Translations under genes and position numbers: made by a program | NCBI RefSeq assembly: GCF_040581485.1 | Contig: NC_090133.1 | Span: 18,848,001 to 18,912,000 of the forward strand | Direction: 5' to 3' | Origin: Linepithema humile | Lineage: Eukaryota; Arthropoda; Insecta; Hymenoptera; Formicidae | DNA: 64,000 bases | The notes under the pieces: model-generated | Database searches by the model: none | Told to the model about the DNA's origin: nothing | Seen by the model: only the letters and a program-made list of their open reading frames with translations | Shown: in pieces, positions 51,501-63,920 of the stretch | How the letters are laid out: each line of letters begins with the position of its first letter | Position numbering within the stretch: the first letter of the stretch is position 1

Positions 51501-54500
51501 AGTATCTAAAAGCGCTTTTGATGTCATGATTGTTTAAGGGAAACATCTTTATTACAATTAGATGAACATTTTAAAATGACAATTGAAATAATTAAACTGA
51601 ATAAAATTGATGCAAACAGCTGCTAAATATAAACTGATTAAAAGATTTCAATTTTATATTTTTTGCGTTTAATTATCTAAATTTAATTCTTCCAAATTTG
51701 TCTCGATATTTTGTTTTTATTATAAATGCCGCGTGAAAATATTTTATCAGGATAATCAGGATAATCAGGATAATCAGGACACCATATGGCTAGAAATTAA
51801 TCGAATCATGCCCGAATACAGCCAATGTCGCGTCTACGTCTCTGTGGCAGATATCGAGCAATCAGTTGCAATATCGAGATCGCAATAGCGAGGGCGGCGG
51901 CTGCGGCGGGCGGCAAATCGGCCATCGAACGGTCGTAAAACGCGCCGTAAACGCACGGATGTATACAGCGGGAAGTCCTACGCAGCATGAACGAGATATA
52001 TATATGTATATATAAGTATATGTATATAAATCCTGCAGAGGTATATGTCGAACATTCGCAAGCTGTTCTAATATCGAGGGCCACACCGAGGCGCACGCAC
52101 TTAATATAAGGCGCTCAGAGTAGCAAGAAAGAGAGAGCGACAGCGGGAGAAGTTCACTTGAAAATACATGAAAATAAATTAAGACTGAATAGATATATAT
52201 ATATATACATATAGCCCTTCATACTCGTCGCTAAGACGTCCAGCATAAAAGCATCATGCACACACATGTAAATATATATTCATATACGTATATATATATT
52301 TATATATAGATATATCTTCTAAGATAAAACGTCGAAAGTACGTTCGATGCCTCAAGCCATAAAAGGGGAAGGCCGACAGCAGGAAGGCCTCCCCCCGTAA
52401 TAGATCGTGCCAACAAATACCATCGTCATTACCATTAACAACGTCAGAAAATATATGCCGCTCAAAGAAACGCTAGGAGACGCGAGAACACGGGACAACT
52501 GCTGGTAAACTTCGAAAATTTCTATATATATATATGTGATATGCATTAACTGATGGCGGCTCATACGCCGCGCGGAAATAAAGTAAAAGCGAATAAAAGT
52601 AGAAGAGAAAGGTATGAACGGAAGACAGTCACCTAAATGTAGGCCTCGGCTCGAAGAGCAGCGGCGCGCGATTTGCTCCTGAAGCTCGAAAGCTCGTAGA
52701 AGCGAGCAAGAAGCTACTTTCGAAATATCGAGCGTCGATGAAACTTTTATCAGCATCGCTGTTACCCAAGTGTTATTGTGCAGTCAAGTCCAAAACGATC
52801 AATGAATTATCAATGAAGAAGAAGAAAAGAAATCATTATATTTGACATATAGTATTTTAAATTAGCCATTATTATCTATGAAATTTTTTAAATATAAAAC
52901 ATTTTTCAGAGATTACTGTTATCTTTCAAGATTTTTAAAAAGACTTTCCTCAACTGAAAAGAATTTTTAAGAGAGTTACAAGAATTCGAAAGCTGTGATA
53001 TATTTTACGTTTATAAAGCCGATAGATGACAGTGATAAAATTTGTTTATCAAACATAGTTTTCATTACCAATCGGTCCGTGACGGAAATGATATAATATC
53101 TCTCTCATTATTATGAAACGCACAAAGACCATCGGAACCCTTTCACGGTTTTCGCGTAAATAGAATATTCGATATTGTTATGGGAGCGATACGTGTCGTC
53201 ATCATCGACGCTTCATATTTCAAAGCGCTTGCTCAATATGTTTGACAATACCTATCGGCAGTTTCGTAACTTCGATCCGCCTTGCCAGACATGCAAACGT
53301 TACTAGGCTGATGAGGTGATAATTAGAACAGGAAGACGCGGTAGCGCCCGGTAATCCGACGTGTAAACGCGATACGCGGCTTCGGTCGATCAGGTTCCTC
53401 GCGGTCATCGAACGGACGGACTCGTCGGACGAATCTCATCGGCAATGACACCGACACGCGAAGTAGACGAAGACCACACACACACACGCACACACATAAA
53501 AAAAAGGAAAAGAAAACGGAGAGAAGACCCGGCGATGCGGGCGCGACGCCCGGGATTCCGGCGGCGTCGAATTTCGCGGACGAGGATAAGAACGGCGACT
53601 TACCTGAATATAAAGATGAAAAGTACTAAAAGAGAAAAGAATACGGCAACGTTATCCATGGTGCGCAGCATCACGAAGAGCTGTCGTCGCAGGTTGGGCA
53701 GGAACCGCACCAGCTTCAGGATCCTGAGCAGGCGGAAGGTGCGCAGAACACTCAGACCGGAACTGCCACCGCGCTCTTCCACGACTGCCTGGCACAACTC
53801 GACCGCACTGGAAATGCGATGCACGAGTGCTTAGCTCGTCGTATTTGTTCGCGAAAGGCTTTATGAGAGAGCTATAACCGTCCGTAACAGTTTTCTCGTA
53901 AAACGCGGATGCGACTATGAAACTTAACGACCGCGCTGACATACACGCGACGGTGCAGATGCATTTTATAACGTATTAATATTGCAGTAGCGTTCATTCG
54001 ACGCTATTTGTGCATAAACATCGCTGTTATCTTATAATATAATATGTGCCAATATATTTAGCACTGTACTGTTTATATAAAATAAGAAGAGATAAAAAGT
54101 TTACGAAGGAAATTATCTTACCTGAGGACGACGACGATACCGTCGAAGACATTGAAGCCGTTGCTGATATAACCGAACGGGCCTTCCGCTATTACCTTAA
54201 GCAACATTTCCACCGCGAAGATTGCCGAGAACACAATGTTGCTTATCTCAACAGCCACTGTTAATTGTTCCGGCTGCATGTACGCAACGAGATAATTGTA
54301 ATTACACTTCACGGAGCAATAAAGGGGTCACAAAAGCTAAAGGGTACTCGGCGGAGAATAATTACAGTAATTATACGTAATAGCTTCTACTTTGCAGAAA
54401 GTATCGCCAAACTTGGAAATTTAATAGGAAAGTAACATAATAATCATATCGCAACGGGAGAATGTGAAATGTGATACTTAAAATCGAATGAGGAGTCACC

Positions 54501-57500
54501 TGATTGTGATACTCGATTCCCATGCTCATAGTGTTAATGAGGATCGCCAGAAGAATACCCTGCTGAAAGTATTTGTGCTCGACAAGCTTCTTGATCCACC
54601 GCCTCATGCAGCGCAGCGTGCAGATGCAGCAGCTCACGGAGCGTCCGAAAAATCGTCTCGCCCGCGAGATCTTCTGCCACTTTTCGCCGTCTTCCGGCCA
54701 CTGTTCGCCACCCTGCAGCTCGCAGCAACAGGAACAATTATCAACGTCGGATGTTAACCACTGCGTGCGGTCCTCCAGCGTGATGTGACGATCTGTTATA
54801 CCTGTTGAACACCCATTGATTCGTTCTCACATTTCTCTCTTCTCTTTTTATTTGACGCAAACAGTTTTATTCAGCCGTTTATTATTTCCAAGGTTTCCGA
54901 GTTTATCATTTCCCGTTAAAAGGATTTCAAACATCACGGATGTGTTCGAAAGCATTTAGGAATCAGAGGACTAATAATATTTAAAAAATTTAATATTATT
55001 ATTACAAAATTTTATCACTTCAAATATTTTAATTTCGATATTTTTCAGGAATGTATGTAATGATATTTTTATATTAAAAAATCCAAGGAATTTTTAAAAT
55101 TTGCAATTAAGTGATAAATCGAATTCGTCGTATAAAAGGTATGAACTTGCCTTTCGTAAGAGAGTTTAGAAACGAATCGAGGGCTAATTGACCGGTGGGT
55201 AGGGCAGCGCTGAGAGCACCGCTGAGAGCCAGCAACTCCTGACACGTCATGGCCTCGTTGCCACCAAGTTCGGCTTGCATCTACGACGATACATATCTTG
55301 TATAAGAAAGACAGAAGCTATTCGATTCACGATACAATCTCTTCAAACTTAATAATATAAAAATATACTCGTATTTATACAATATGTGGATTATTTAGTT
55401 TTTCGATAAACAATTTATTTGAGAGAAATTAATATTTAACACAGTTATCACAAATTAATAATTATTAAACAAATTGTATCTCAAATCGAATGAAAAAAAT
55501 AGCCGATGTTTTTAATGAAACCGCAATTAGTTATAATAAAAATGCACGCGCCAAGTCCGCGAAATCGATCTGCATGTAGCGTGGCAGTGAAAATTACCTG
55601 TACGTGGTCCGGCAGCGGACTGGACCAAACGTTACCATCGCCCGTCTGCGTCATCTTCTCGCTCGAGCATACGTTACGTTCGCCCGGCATCACCGTCCCC
55701 GGCTGCAACGCATTCCCGACATTATTGCTGCCATGGAGCAGTACCACGTCGCTAAACATTACGCTGCTTCTTCTCCGATAATGCGTACATGGTGGACTCA
55801 ACAACGTGCTGTTCGTCTAAAAGGCGATAATCAAGCATACATTATGCGTGTTACAAACTACAACCGGCGCTCTCTCTCGTAACCGTTCTCGGCCCAAACT
55901 TGTAGCATTAAGGGAAGAAACTTTATGCACGATTTCGTCGTACCTAAATCATCTATATTCGAACGTACTTTTTATTACCGGAGATAAAAGTACCGATCTA
56001 ATACTATGAAACGTAAACGCTATATAATGTTCTTCTACATGCGAAGCATGTCTGATCGCTATGCGATACCACTACTACCGGTACAAAGCGAAAGACAAAT
56101 ATCAGCGAAGAGAATAACTGAACGGGAAGAGCGCTAAACGAGTCAATCTAAGATATCATCGCTTATCTAGAGCTGTCTACGAGAATCAAAGTCGTAACAT
56201 TCTTAGAAAGTAAAGACTCGAGTGACGTGTGTGAGAAACAGTTGAGAAACAAAGTAATGTTATAATTTTCCAATAATAAAATTAATACTTACTTCCTCTC
56301 TTTTTTAACGATTTAATTATAATTAAATGAATTAAATAATTATTTAAAAATTATTATTGGAAAATTATTTCTTTGTCTAATTTATCTAATTTCGATTACG
56401 CCGCTTGACTTTAATGCATAAAAAGATCTCGTGACGTGTTCTCGCATGCATGACTGTATGTGATATACTTGCCTCGACTGGATTTCCGACGACGGCGTTG
56501 TCATTTCCGTTGCAGGACACGGAGGAGGCGCGATGTACGCTCAATCTGTGGCACATATTTGCAGAAGCCTCGGCCTCGGAAATCTCGGGGCTGGCGCGCG
56601 GCGCAGTACCCAAGTTTCCGCTGCCACCGACGCTATTACCGCCGGTCGTAGGCGTCGCGACTGCCACCGTCGATTGCACCAGAGGTGTGATCGTGGCGAA
56701 ATCAGCGACAGATCCGCCGTTTCCATTGCCAGTTACTTGCAATTGCTGTTGTTGCTGCTGTTGCTGCTCCGCGTATTCCAGCGCAGCGAGAAGTCGCGGA
56801 CACCTTCCATGATGCAGTCTTCTATCTGGATATGCATCGATTTCGAGAATTCGAGTCGAGGTCAATATTAACGTAGGATTTTGAGGAATTTTATTCTAAG
56901 TTCCTTGGTTAATCTTTTTAAGCTTGAAGCATTTTTCACTAAAAATTCCAACGCTGTACCGCAAGATAAAAGATACTTACCGCCCGGCACTCGATTCGGT
57001 CCGACAGCGGTGGCATTCGAGCGGAACGTCTGGCTCTGCTGCTCTTTGAGCAGATTCTGCTCCCGCTTCTGCTGTCTCCTGTACAGCCACAGGCGATACC
57101 TCTTCATCAGTCTTCGTTTACCCCGTCGCCAAAGGTGTCCGATGTATCTGAAAAGAGACGTTAAGTTGTCACACCCGCAGCCGTGATAAGACGACGCGGG
57201 TGCCGCGAATGAGCGCGAGACGTTCTCGAGGCGCAACAGCGACGAGTACCCACTTGACGATTTCGGCGTAACAAGTAGTAGGCTCCGAGGTATTCGTGGA
57301 CGACGCGAGCGTCGAGGTCGAATGGTAGCGCGCGCGCTCCAATCGCATCCTCTCCATCTCCCGCTTCTTCGTCTCCGAGAATTGCGTCGCGATTACGACC
57401 AGGCATAGATTGATCATGAAGAACGAGCCGATCTGCAAACGCAGATTTTTCTTTAGTCCCCAAGTCTCTCGAGTATTTCGTAACACTCCACATTCATATT

Positions 57501-58901
57501 TCAAATTTGTGTCAAAGTTAAATCACAATTTGACCATTGTTAGATTGTATATATGAAAAGCGTGATTAAGAATCACAACGGCTACTATTTGCATTGTAGG
57601 AGTCTTCTTCTGGAAAGCAGTGTCCGTGAAAAATGAGAATGTAGAAAATAAGCGAATTATATTTTATATATATTTTATATATATTGCGCTCACACCGTGC
57701 AATTGGGAGGAAATGGACTTACGACTATCAGGAGGACGAAATATATCCAGTCCCAGAAGGAGTGGGCGTCTTGCACGTAATACATTATGTCCGTCCATCC
57801 TTCCAAACTAATTACCTATAAATCAACATGATTGCACTACTCAGCGTTACGGCGAAATAGTGACAAATGTGACAGAATAATTAACGAATAAATTTATATG
57901 TATCAAACATATTAGAAATCTACGTCTAAATTAATTAATCAATTAACTTAATTTTCGTAAAAGATCAGATAAAATTTATTTGGAAAAGTCATGCTACAGA
58001 CATGTTGAAAGATATACATCGCGAATAAAGTTTTGTACATTTTTATGATCTAAAAACACGAAACATTATCGCTAGTCCATCACTCAATTCTGATAATATT
58101 TTATCAAATGGAAAGCAATTTGTCTTTAATATCGTCAATAATTTTTCTCACGACACTGTCGCAGAGTAATGTGCGCAATTCGCATTCACCGGCTTTCTGA
58201 CGCCGCGGAAGTATTTTACTCAAATGGGGGAAATATTTCATGCCACGTGTCCGTACATATAAGTACGTATACGTATGAATTATTTGTTTCTGTACGAATG
58301 TAGAACGAATAAACGCTCACAAGAAATATGGCGACCCAAGCGAGACCGATGTTATCGAATGAAATTGTTCCTTGGAATGGATTGTTGCCCTGACCCTTGC
58401 ACTCGGTGTAGTAGTAGTTCCAATTAACGCAGGTGTCATTGTTGATGAAGGTGACGTTACTGTTTGGCACAGCGGTATTGTTGCACACCACGTTCCCTGA
58501 ATGCGAAAAACGTCGATCCGTTTGATCAAATAATAAAGTCGTGACAGATAAAAATAAGCGACAGACTTAAAATATTGAAAGAAAATTTGACTCTAAATTT
58601 ATTAAACCTATAATTAAAGTTAAACTTAGGAACGTCTTGTGTAAAACACATCTGGATTATGGCGTTTGAAACCTTTTGTATAAGAAGATTAAATCATATG
58701 AAAGTATTAAATGTCAAATAATTGGAATTTCAAAGTATTTATTATATTAAATTGTTATATTGATATGAAATTTTATTACGACAGAAAATGCACTCACCTA
58801 ACTTAAGCGGCGGCAGATTACTGCAGGAGTGCATCCCACTGTCGTCGGGACGCGAACAAATGTAATCCTGACCCTGATACTCGAAATACTTCTCCAGATC
58901 G
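35509..58901 (-). CDS. Ca-alpha1T: T-type (Cav3) voltage-gated calcium channel alpha-1 subunit, 5' end outside window
   Basis: Exons, 5' to 3': 58798-58901, 58321-58496, 57723-57815, 57254-57432, 56981-57147, 56473-56825, 55598-55816, 55151-55280, 54500-54801, 54122-54273, 53604-53807, then 50210-50330 or 45391-45547, 43431-43586, 43056-43196, 42319-42603, 41759-41907, 41537-41683, 41082-41250, 40566-40909, 40183-40375, 39921-40070, 39370-39750, 38968-39160, 38605-38866, 38196-38476, 37533-37825, 37198-37456, 36809-37071 and 35509-36516. All phases agree, giving about 2290 aa. The four pore motifs SLEGW, TQEDW, SRDGW and TGDNW give the EEDD selectivity ring diagnostic of Cav3. Domains II-IV have complete S4 helices. 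Domain I S1-S5 is missing to the right. Cav3 channels open near resting potential and drive pacemaking and low-threshold bursts in neurons and muscle. Confidence 0.97.
37533..37825 (-). other. Ca-alpha1T: Cav3 exon: domain IV pore loop and S6
   Basis: Encodes the domain IV turret, the selectivity segment RVATGDNWNGIMKDTLRD, a cysteine-rich loop (CDDAADCVKNCC) and S6 (FVLVNVVVAVLMKHLEES). The aspartate in TGDNW is the fourth member of the EEDD ring. The four cysteines between pore and S6 match the cysteine-enriched D4L6 loop known in Cav3 channels. Confidence 0.95.
38019..38096 (-). pseudogene. Degenerate intronic copy of part of the domain III S5 exon
   Basis: Inside the intron between the exons at 38196 and 37825, this minus-strand segment reads GCGGCCCATCGGCAATATC and continues with nearly the same sequence as part of the exon at 39370-39750 (about 39580-39660), which encodes RPIGNIVLICC. 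A short insertion breaks the frame and a stop follows. No splice sites flank it at the right places. It looks like a local duplication of about 78 bp from 1.5 kb upstream in the same gene. Confidence 0.75.
39370..39750 (-). other. Ca-alpha1T: Cav3 exon: domain III S4 end, S5, turret and pore
   Basis: A single 381-bp exon encodes the end of the S4 voltage sensor (FRLLRSLRPLRVI), the S4-S5 linker RAPGLKLVVQTLLSS, S5 (IGNIVLICCTFFVIFG), a turret with paired cysteines, and the pore segment FVLSSRDGWVNIMY. The aspartate in SRDGW instead of glutamate separates Cav3 from Cav1 and Cav2 channels. Confidence 0.95.
43587..45390 (-). other. Cav3 intron after the alternative turret exons
   Basis: AT-rich intron with chance frames around 44.1-44.4 kb and 44.7-45.3 kb. 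Short TA and GA runs occur near 45.19-45.25 kb. Nothing else is recognisable. Confidence 0.6.
45391..45547 (-). other. Ca-alpha1T: Cav3 alternative exon, five-cysteine domain II turret (12a-like)
   Basis: Acceptor GCAG and donor GTACCA flank a 157-bp exon that begins in the same phase (1) and ends in the same phase (0) as the exon at 50210-50330. It encodes SILGMYLFGGKFC, then a loop with cysteines at PCTC and MCRC, then CDRKHFNDIVWALVTVFQ. Five cysteines lie in the turret before the common DRK motif. This matches the invertebrate-specific penta-cysteine D2L5 loop that raises sodium permeation in snail Cav3. The exon replaces rather than adds to its partner, because using both would duplicate the end of S5 and the pore helix. 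Confidence 0.93.
45548..50209 (-). other. Cav3 intron separating the two alternative turret exons
   Basis: Non-coding, 4.7 kb. It is GC-richer at 46.9-49.7 kb, with a plus-strand purine-rich tract at 47.94-48.02 kb. A 187-codon minus-strand frame at 47728-48291 is serine/leucine-rich because it mirrors that tract, so I do not call it. Splicing signals that enforce the exon choice may lie here, but I cannot point to one. Confidence 0.5.
50210..50330 (-). other. Ca-alpha1T: Cav3 alternative exon, three-cysteine domain II turret (12b-like)
   Basis: The 121-bp exon has a TTGTAG acceptor and GTACCT donor. It encodes SILGMNLFGCKFCETMKG, one more cysteine in SDVEC, then DRKNFDSLLWAIVTVFQ, which is nearly identical to vertebrate Cav3 domain II. 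Three cysteines are present. It lies 5' of the five-cysteine exon with identical splice phases, so transcripts should carry one or the other. Confidence 0.95.
50427..50474. repeat. GA-rich microsatellite
   Basis: Imperfect (GA)n tract with AAAGA interruptions, lying in a channel intron. Confidence 0.85.
51746..51780. repeat. Tandem repeat of a 10-bp unit
   Basis: ATCAGGATA-type unit (period 10, GGATAATCAG) repeated a little over three times in a channel intron. Confidence 0.8.
56473..56825 (-). other. Ca-alpha1T: Cav3 I-II linker exon with polyglutamine and GC-type donor
   Basis: Encodes RRLHHGRCPRLL, then a run of eight glutamines, then a region containing RASPEISEAE that aligns with the RASPEI block of vertebrate Cav3 I-II linkers, and RLSVHRASSV. 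The exon ends GAG before GCAAGT, a strong GC-type donor. Phase 0 on both sides confirms the join to 55598-55816. Confidence 0.92.
57254..57432 (-). other. Ca-alpha1T: Cav3 exon: domain I S6 and start of the gating brake
   Basis: Encodes GSFFMINLCLVVIATQFSET, the end of S6 in domain I, followed by a charged helix (KKREMERMRLERARY), a loop (STSTLASS) and the start of a second helix. This helix-loop-helix is the gating brake described in Cav3 I-II linkers, completed by the next exon (KYIGHLWRRGKRRLMKRY). The donor was placed at AA|GTGGGT, because only that choice restores the lysine codon and the reading frame. Confidence 0.93.
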
Positions 58902-61900
58902 CTGGAAAATCAACGAAGCAACGATTAAATCGATCTATGCACGTGGCTCGCATAGATCCTTAAGTTTAGAGACTTGCGACATATGCCTCATTATGCACGG
59001 ATGCACTCCTCGCATGCTCTTCGCTTATGCGTACATTATATGTAAATATGCAGTGTTTGATAAAATATATATATAATATGTATATATAGCGTATATACAT
59101 ATATGTATACAGAGTAAATCACTTAAACTGTCATCTAAAATAACTTCTTATTTACTGATTTAAGGGGACCTATTGAAATAGAATAGATTGCGTTCTAAAT
59201 AATCCATCAAGCCAGCGAATCTTATTTTTGGTACGCCTTGTATTTTCGGAGATATCAAGGTAACTTTGCATTTTAAACGACATCTTCTTTCAGTGTCATG
59301 TTGCTAAAAATGAAAAAAATCATTCAACAATACACTACAATATTATTTTGACTTCAAACTCCAACACATTTCTCAAATAAAAAAATTTATGCCCCAAATT
59401 GTAAATCATAAATTACTTTAGGTGACGGTTTCCAGTGAATCGTTTTATATATGTATATATATATATATATATATTCATATATTCATGGTATATATAATAT
59501 ACAGAGTGTCTCGTGAAATATTACCGGAGGAGCTTCCAGTGCGGCTTCTCTTGCGTAAATGGATACTCGAACCGAAAATATGTAAATGCAATCGATCGAA
59601 GTAGGCTTCGAGCTATAGGTTCCGAAGGTATATGCATTCGAATGAAGGCTAATCGTAAACGACCTACGCCGCGCAAATCATTGTCAGCGTGACGCGGCTA
59701 TGGCATTGGTACGCAAAACAAATCGATACGTGTTTAACATACCGTTCACTCCGAGATTGCTTCGAATAAAGCGTGCACCGCGCGGAAAATCGGGCGCGTT
59801 TCCCCGTCGGCCTTGTCGTGCTTACACTTTCGACCCTGTTTATACCACTGGTCTGACAGCTCGCCCGATGAGATTCTCGGACACCTCGTATAGTATATGT
59901 ACACATATAGATGCTGATGTACAACGTACGTGCGCAACGATTGAGAGAGATATAGGCAAATGCAGATACCGACACGAGTTTGCGTGCACGCGGCTGGTAT
60001 TACGCCGAAAATAGTCGGCGGAAAAGAAACACAATTAACTTTCCTCACACGAAGATCGCAGTATCGCGTCGTTAATATCACGGATATCGAAAAATGAAGT
60101 TTCTAACTAATTGAAGATTGTAAGACACACTAATACAGTATTATATGAAAGAAATATCGAACTCTTCGAATGGCTGCAATGTTGCGATCGTTTAATATGA
60201 ATGACAATATGATAAGTAATCATTTAATATTATTACAATTACATACACTTTAAGAGCCGTGTAACGACAATACGGAAAAATGAAACACCGATGGCATTCA
60301 TGTGCGGATGTAATCCTCAACGCATGAAACGAGGATAAATAATGTTTCAAGTTTTACTGAAAATACCTAGTTTCCCTATTTGATGTTGTCTCTTTGGGGT
60401 GGGAAAATACTGTGCTATCTTTCTTCAAGCTCGATTATATTCCTCTATCACGATATGTCGTCTTTTATTTTGAATTCCCGGACATCTTCGTGATTGATAA
60501 TGCTGTCTTCGCGGTAAAATATAAATGATTGATTTCACATTGCTTCGCATTGATATTTTTCAATTTTATGACAGCGTCGTAAAATATCATATTTTTTATT
60601 TATATGAATTTTATATTTTTCGTGCAAAATACATCATGATACAATTTAATCGAATAGAAAAAAATTGAGCGATAGAGGAATATTGCATTATTAATGTTGT
60701 ACTTTTTTAAATAATGCGACATGATTTTATATTATCTAAACGCACGCTACATATGCTTAATCGGCAGTGTGCACGTGATCGCTTGTGCTCTCCTTAATTT
60801 GCGTGTCATAGCGCGGCATAGACGTGCTTCACTCGTTTGTGCTGGCTGTGCTGATCGTGCCGTCGCTCTAGATCCTCTCGTATATATTTATAAGGTGACC
60901 AGATGTCCTACTTTTAAACAATATATCCCGTATGACCGCACAATCTCCATAAAGTTTCGCTTTGTCGCTACGACAAACTTGTATTCGTACTTATATCTCG
61001 GTGCAAAAATTAATTTACAAAGAAACACATGAAATATAAGACTGCGAGGAGATTTTTGAAACTGGCCACGAAGATGTCACGCGCAGGAACACGGAAATAA
61101 CCGTGATCAAACGCAATCCGAGGATTTTAGCTTTATTGATACGTGGATATTCTTTTAAGAACAAGTGCGCACTTGACTTGCTCAAGAATTACGAGCTGAT
61201 ATCGCTTCCAGGGCCAGAGGCTCCAGCGCTGCGCTACACCAGAGCGCGGGAACGGCAGTAACGCCGGTGCAGAAGTCGATAAACGTTCGAAAATAGCTGC
61301 TACGTATACCGGAATAGACCGCGCGAGCACCGCGCGTTTAATTAGCTCTCTGGGCTTGGGGCTTCGAGCCTTATGGAGCCTACATCTCTCGCTACGCTAT
61401 CGCGCTATGCAAGTTGGAGGAATTGAAACAAAACTCCGTTGTCGGAAGGGCACACGTGCGCGCATACGCGAGACAAGAATTGCAAGTATGCATCTAGGAC
61501 GGTGGATCTTAAAATGCACGACCGAAGCTTCCCGTTCTTTCAACCGGTCGCAATCGTGTTCGACGTTCCAGCGAACGGGAGCGAAACGTTCTGTGAATAC
61601 GTGAAAATCTAAAATTTGACTCGGTTTATAGTGACGTAACGTCACCGATGCACAGAGCGCCCAGCAATACACGCGTCCATAACCCAGTTAGTAAGATTCT
61701 TCGAGAAATGTAAAGCTGATCTTTAAAAAAATGCTGAATTATTCTTCATTCGCAAACAATTGAAAATAAATAATCTATTATTAAGTCTAATATCAACTTC
61801 AAATTGCTCCAAAAATTCCACTATTTAGCGCACGAAACACGGTGTTCAGGACCACCCCGTACAACGGAATTACACTATCGTGAAAGCGGTGCGATGTAGT

Positions 61901-62689
61901 GAAACCACAGAGACCACCGATGCCACACACAGTTGCTTAAACGATAGTTCACATATGCAGAAAGCGTCGTTCCGCTTATCGGCTAGAGACACGCTGAGAG
62001 AGGACAAAATAGAGTGGCACAAAAGAGAGAAGGAGTGAATGTGAGAGAGTAAGAGGCGAGCCACACGAGATCATATCAGGAGTGTGTATTCAGAGCAGAG
62101 AGAGGAAGAGAGAGAGCGAGAGCGAGAGAGAGAGGGGTAAGAACATCGACTCGTGCATCGAAGTAACCGAGGAGATCCTGAAGTGTCGGAGCGCAGTAAT
62201 CGCGTGGAAGCGTCGGAAGTTTCGAGTCGCCGACAAATTGCGGACTCTCTCCTCCATCATCGTGTATACAACAGGCCGTATCACAGAGAAACGTTGGTGC
62301 TAACGCTAGACGATCGGTGAAGTAGCCCCGGACAGTAAAATACTATTTCGACGTTTCAGAAGGGTTGATTTCACGCTTCTCGCACGGGGATCTTGAAACC
62401 ATCCTCGATTGACAGCCAGTAGCACCCAAAACAGTATTTTATTCGTCATTCGGCCGAGTCGTCATGCTCTATGTGAGTACACACTACGGTACAGACGCAC
62501 ACTGGTACAGTGGTTAAGAGAAGAGTGAAGAAGAGAGTGAGAGGGAGAAAGAAGGGGGAAGAACGGGAAGAGAGTGAGAGAGATAATAGATACATATGCA
62601 CATCACGTATGGTTGCATGTATATACATATATGTACATTTGGATGACACGTGTATATATACTCTGTGATTCATACAGGTATGTATTATT

Positions 62690-62733
<44 letters not shown>

Positions 62734-63920
62734 GAGAGAAATATATATGTATGTACAGCACATTGTTCTCTACTAGAGCTTACTAAATGCGTGATCGAAC
62801 CGAGTACTCGTTCCAGAGTAACCTGCAACAGCGAAACAATAGCCTGTCACTGCCTCCCTGGGAGTCATGTACTTACATGTCTAGTTTCTTTTTAGTCACG
62901 AGGAGAAAAAGAGAGAGGGACAGGAATAGAAAGAGCAAGAGAAAGAGAGTGAGAGAAAGAAAGAGAGAGGAGAATTAGAGCATTTTACAGATTGCCTAAC
63001 GTGATGTTCCTCTAAAGCGAAAGTTGAGGAAGTAGAACATACTGATCCATCCAGAGCTTTTCACGAACTTTTCCTCTGTTCCTTTCGCCACCCATATTGT
63101 TCTCGTCTAAAACGCGCCAACACAGTTTCAAATCGACATTTAAAGACTTGACAAAAAAAGTTGCTGTAAGTATTACATTTTTAAAATAATTTCTCAAGTT
63201 CATTCTTAAAACTATTTTCTCATTGAAAAGAATCGATTCTATGTGTCGAGGTTAATAGCAAAGGCGACATGGATGCTATATTTATAAGATTATTTATTAT
63301 AAGATTAATGTAGGAAGAAGATGTGAAGATTAGCTATTCTTTGCACTCTTTAAAATAGTTGAATATTATTTAGAAAAGTGTCTTCTCCTGGAACTTTTAT
63401 AGCTGACGCTTACAGCCTGTTGTGCGTCAAGCCTTTAATTTATGCACTTAAGTTTCCAAATCAGCTATAAAAAATTACAAAGTATTGTTTAAAAAAATGT
63501 ATCTTTTTAATATATATCGCACAGACTCTAGAGGCGCAATAAATATTTCTACAAAAAAAAAAGTAAAAAATGTAAAAACTGTAAAAAGAAAAAGTACCAG
63601 ATACCAGTTACGTGTTACGTGTTACTTTCGTAGGATTATTTGTGATAAACGTAACAATGTATACGTAAATATTAGGTGTTTAATTATCCGTTTCCGTGAT
63701 CAGCTCCGAGAGAGTGATATCTTGCGGATGGTTTTGTGATAAGCCGAGCGGAGTAAACGCGAGTCACGGAGTTTGCATTGTATTACGGACAGATATCGAT
63801 GCCTGGTACAAGCGGATTGAGAGTAAAATACTGGCGCAGAGAAGTACTGGCGAAAGACAGAGAGCGAGAGGAGTAAGAGAGCAGAGCGTTAAATTTACAG
63901 CGAGAAAAATTCGGCAAGCG
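58902..63920. other. Probable Cav3 intron toward the missing domain I exons
   Basis: The exon at 58901 opens with an acceptor (TTTCCAG) and needs upstream exons for domain I S1-S5, but none of the expected S1-S4 motifs appears to the right, so they lie outside the window. The stretch is AT-rich with TA and GA microsatellites (59450-59475, 62097-62136, 62690-62740, 62905-62976). A plus-strand segment near 59500 (ACAGAGTGTCTCGTG) looks like a decayed transposon terminus. Chance frames at 59.7-60.1 and 61.1-61.7 kb overlap on both strands and are not called. Confidence 0.5.
62690..62740. repeat. GA microsatellite
   Basis: Nearly pure (GA)n over about 50 bp with one GGG interruption, directly followed by a short TA run. 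Confidence 0.9.

Larger units (their letters stand above)
50331..53603 (-). other. Cav3 intron before the alternative turret exons
   Basis: Non-coding with GA-rich (50427-50474) and TA-rich microsatellites (about 50.37, 52.0-52.3 and 52.5 kb), and a short tandem repeat at 51746-51780. A plus-strand segment near 50560-50660 starts AAAGTGTCCCAGAGCTTCTG, resembling a decayed transposon end. No gene is supported. Confidence 0.5.

Noticed and set aside
62446..62763. Serine/leucine-rich frame at the right end
   Set aside because: Direct translation of the GA microsatellite and its neighbours.
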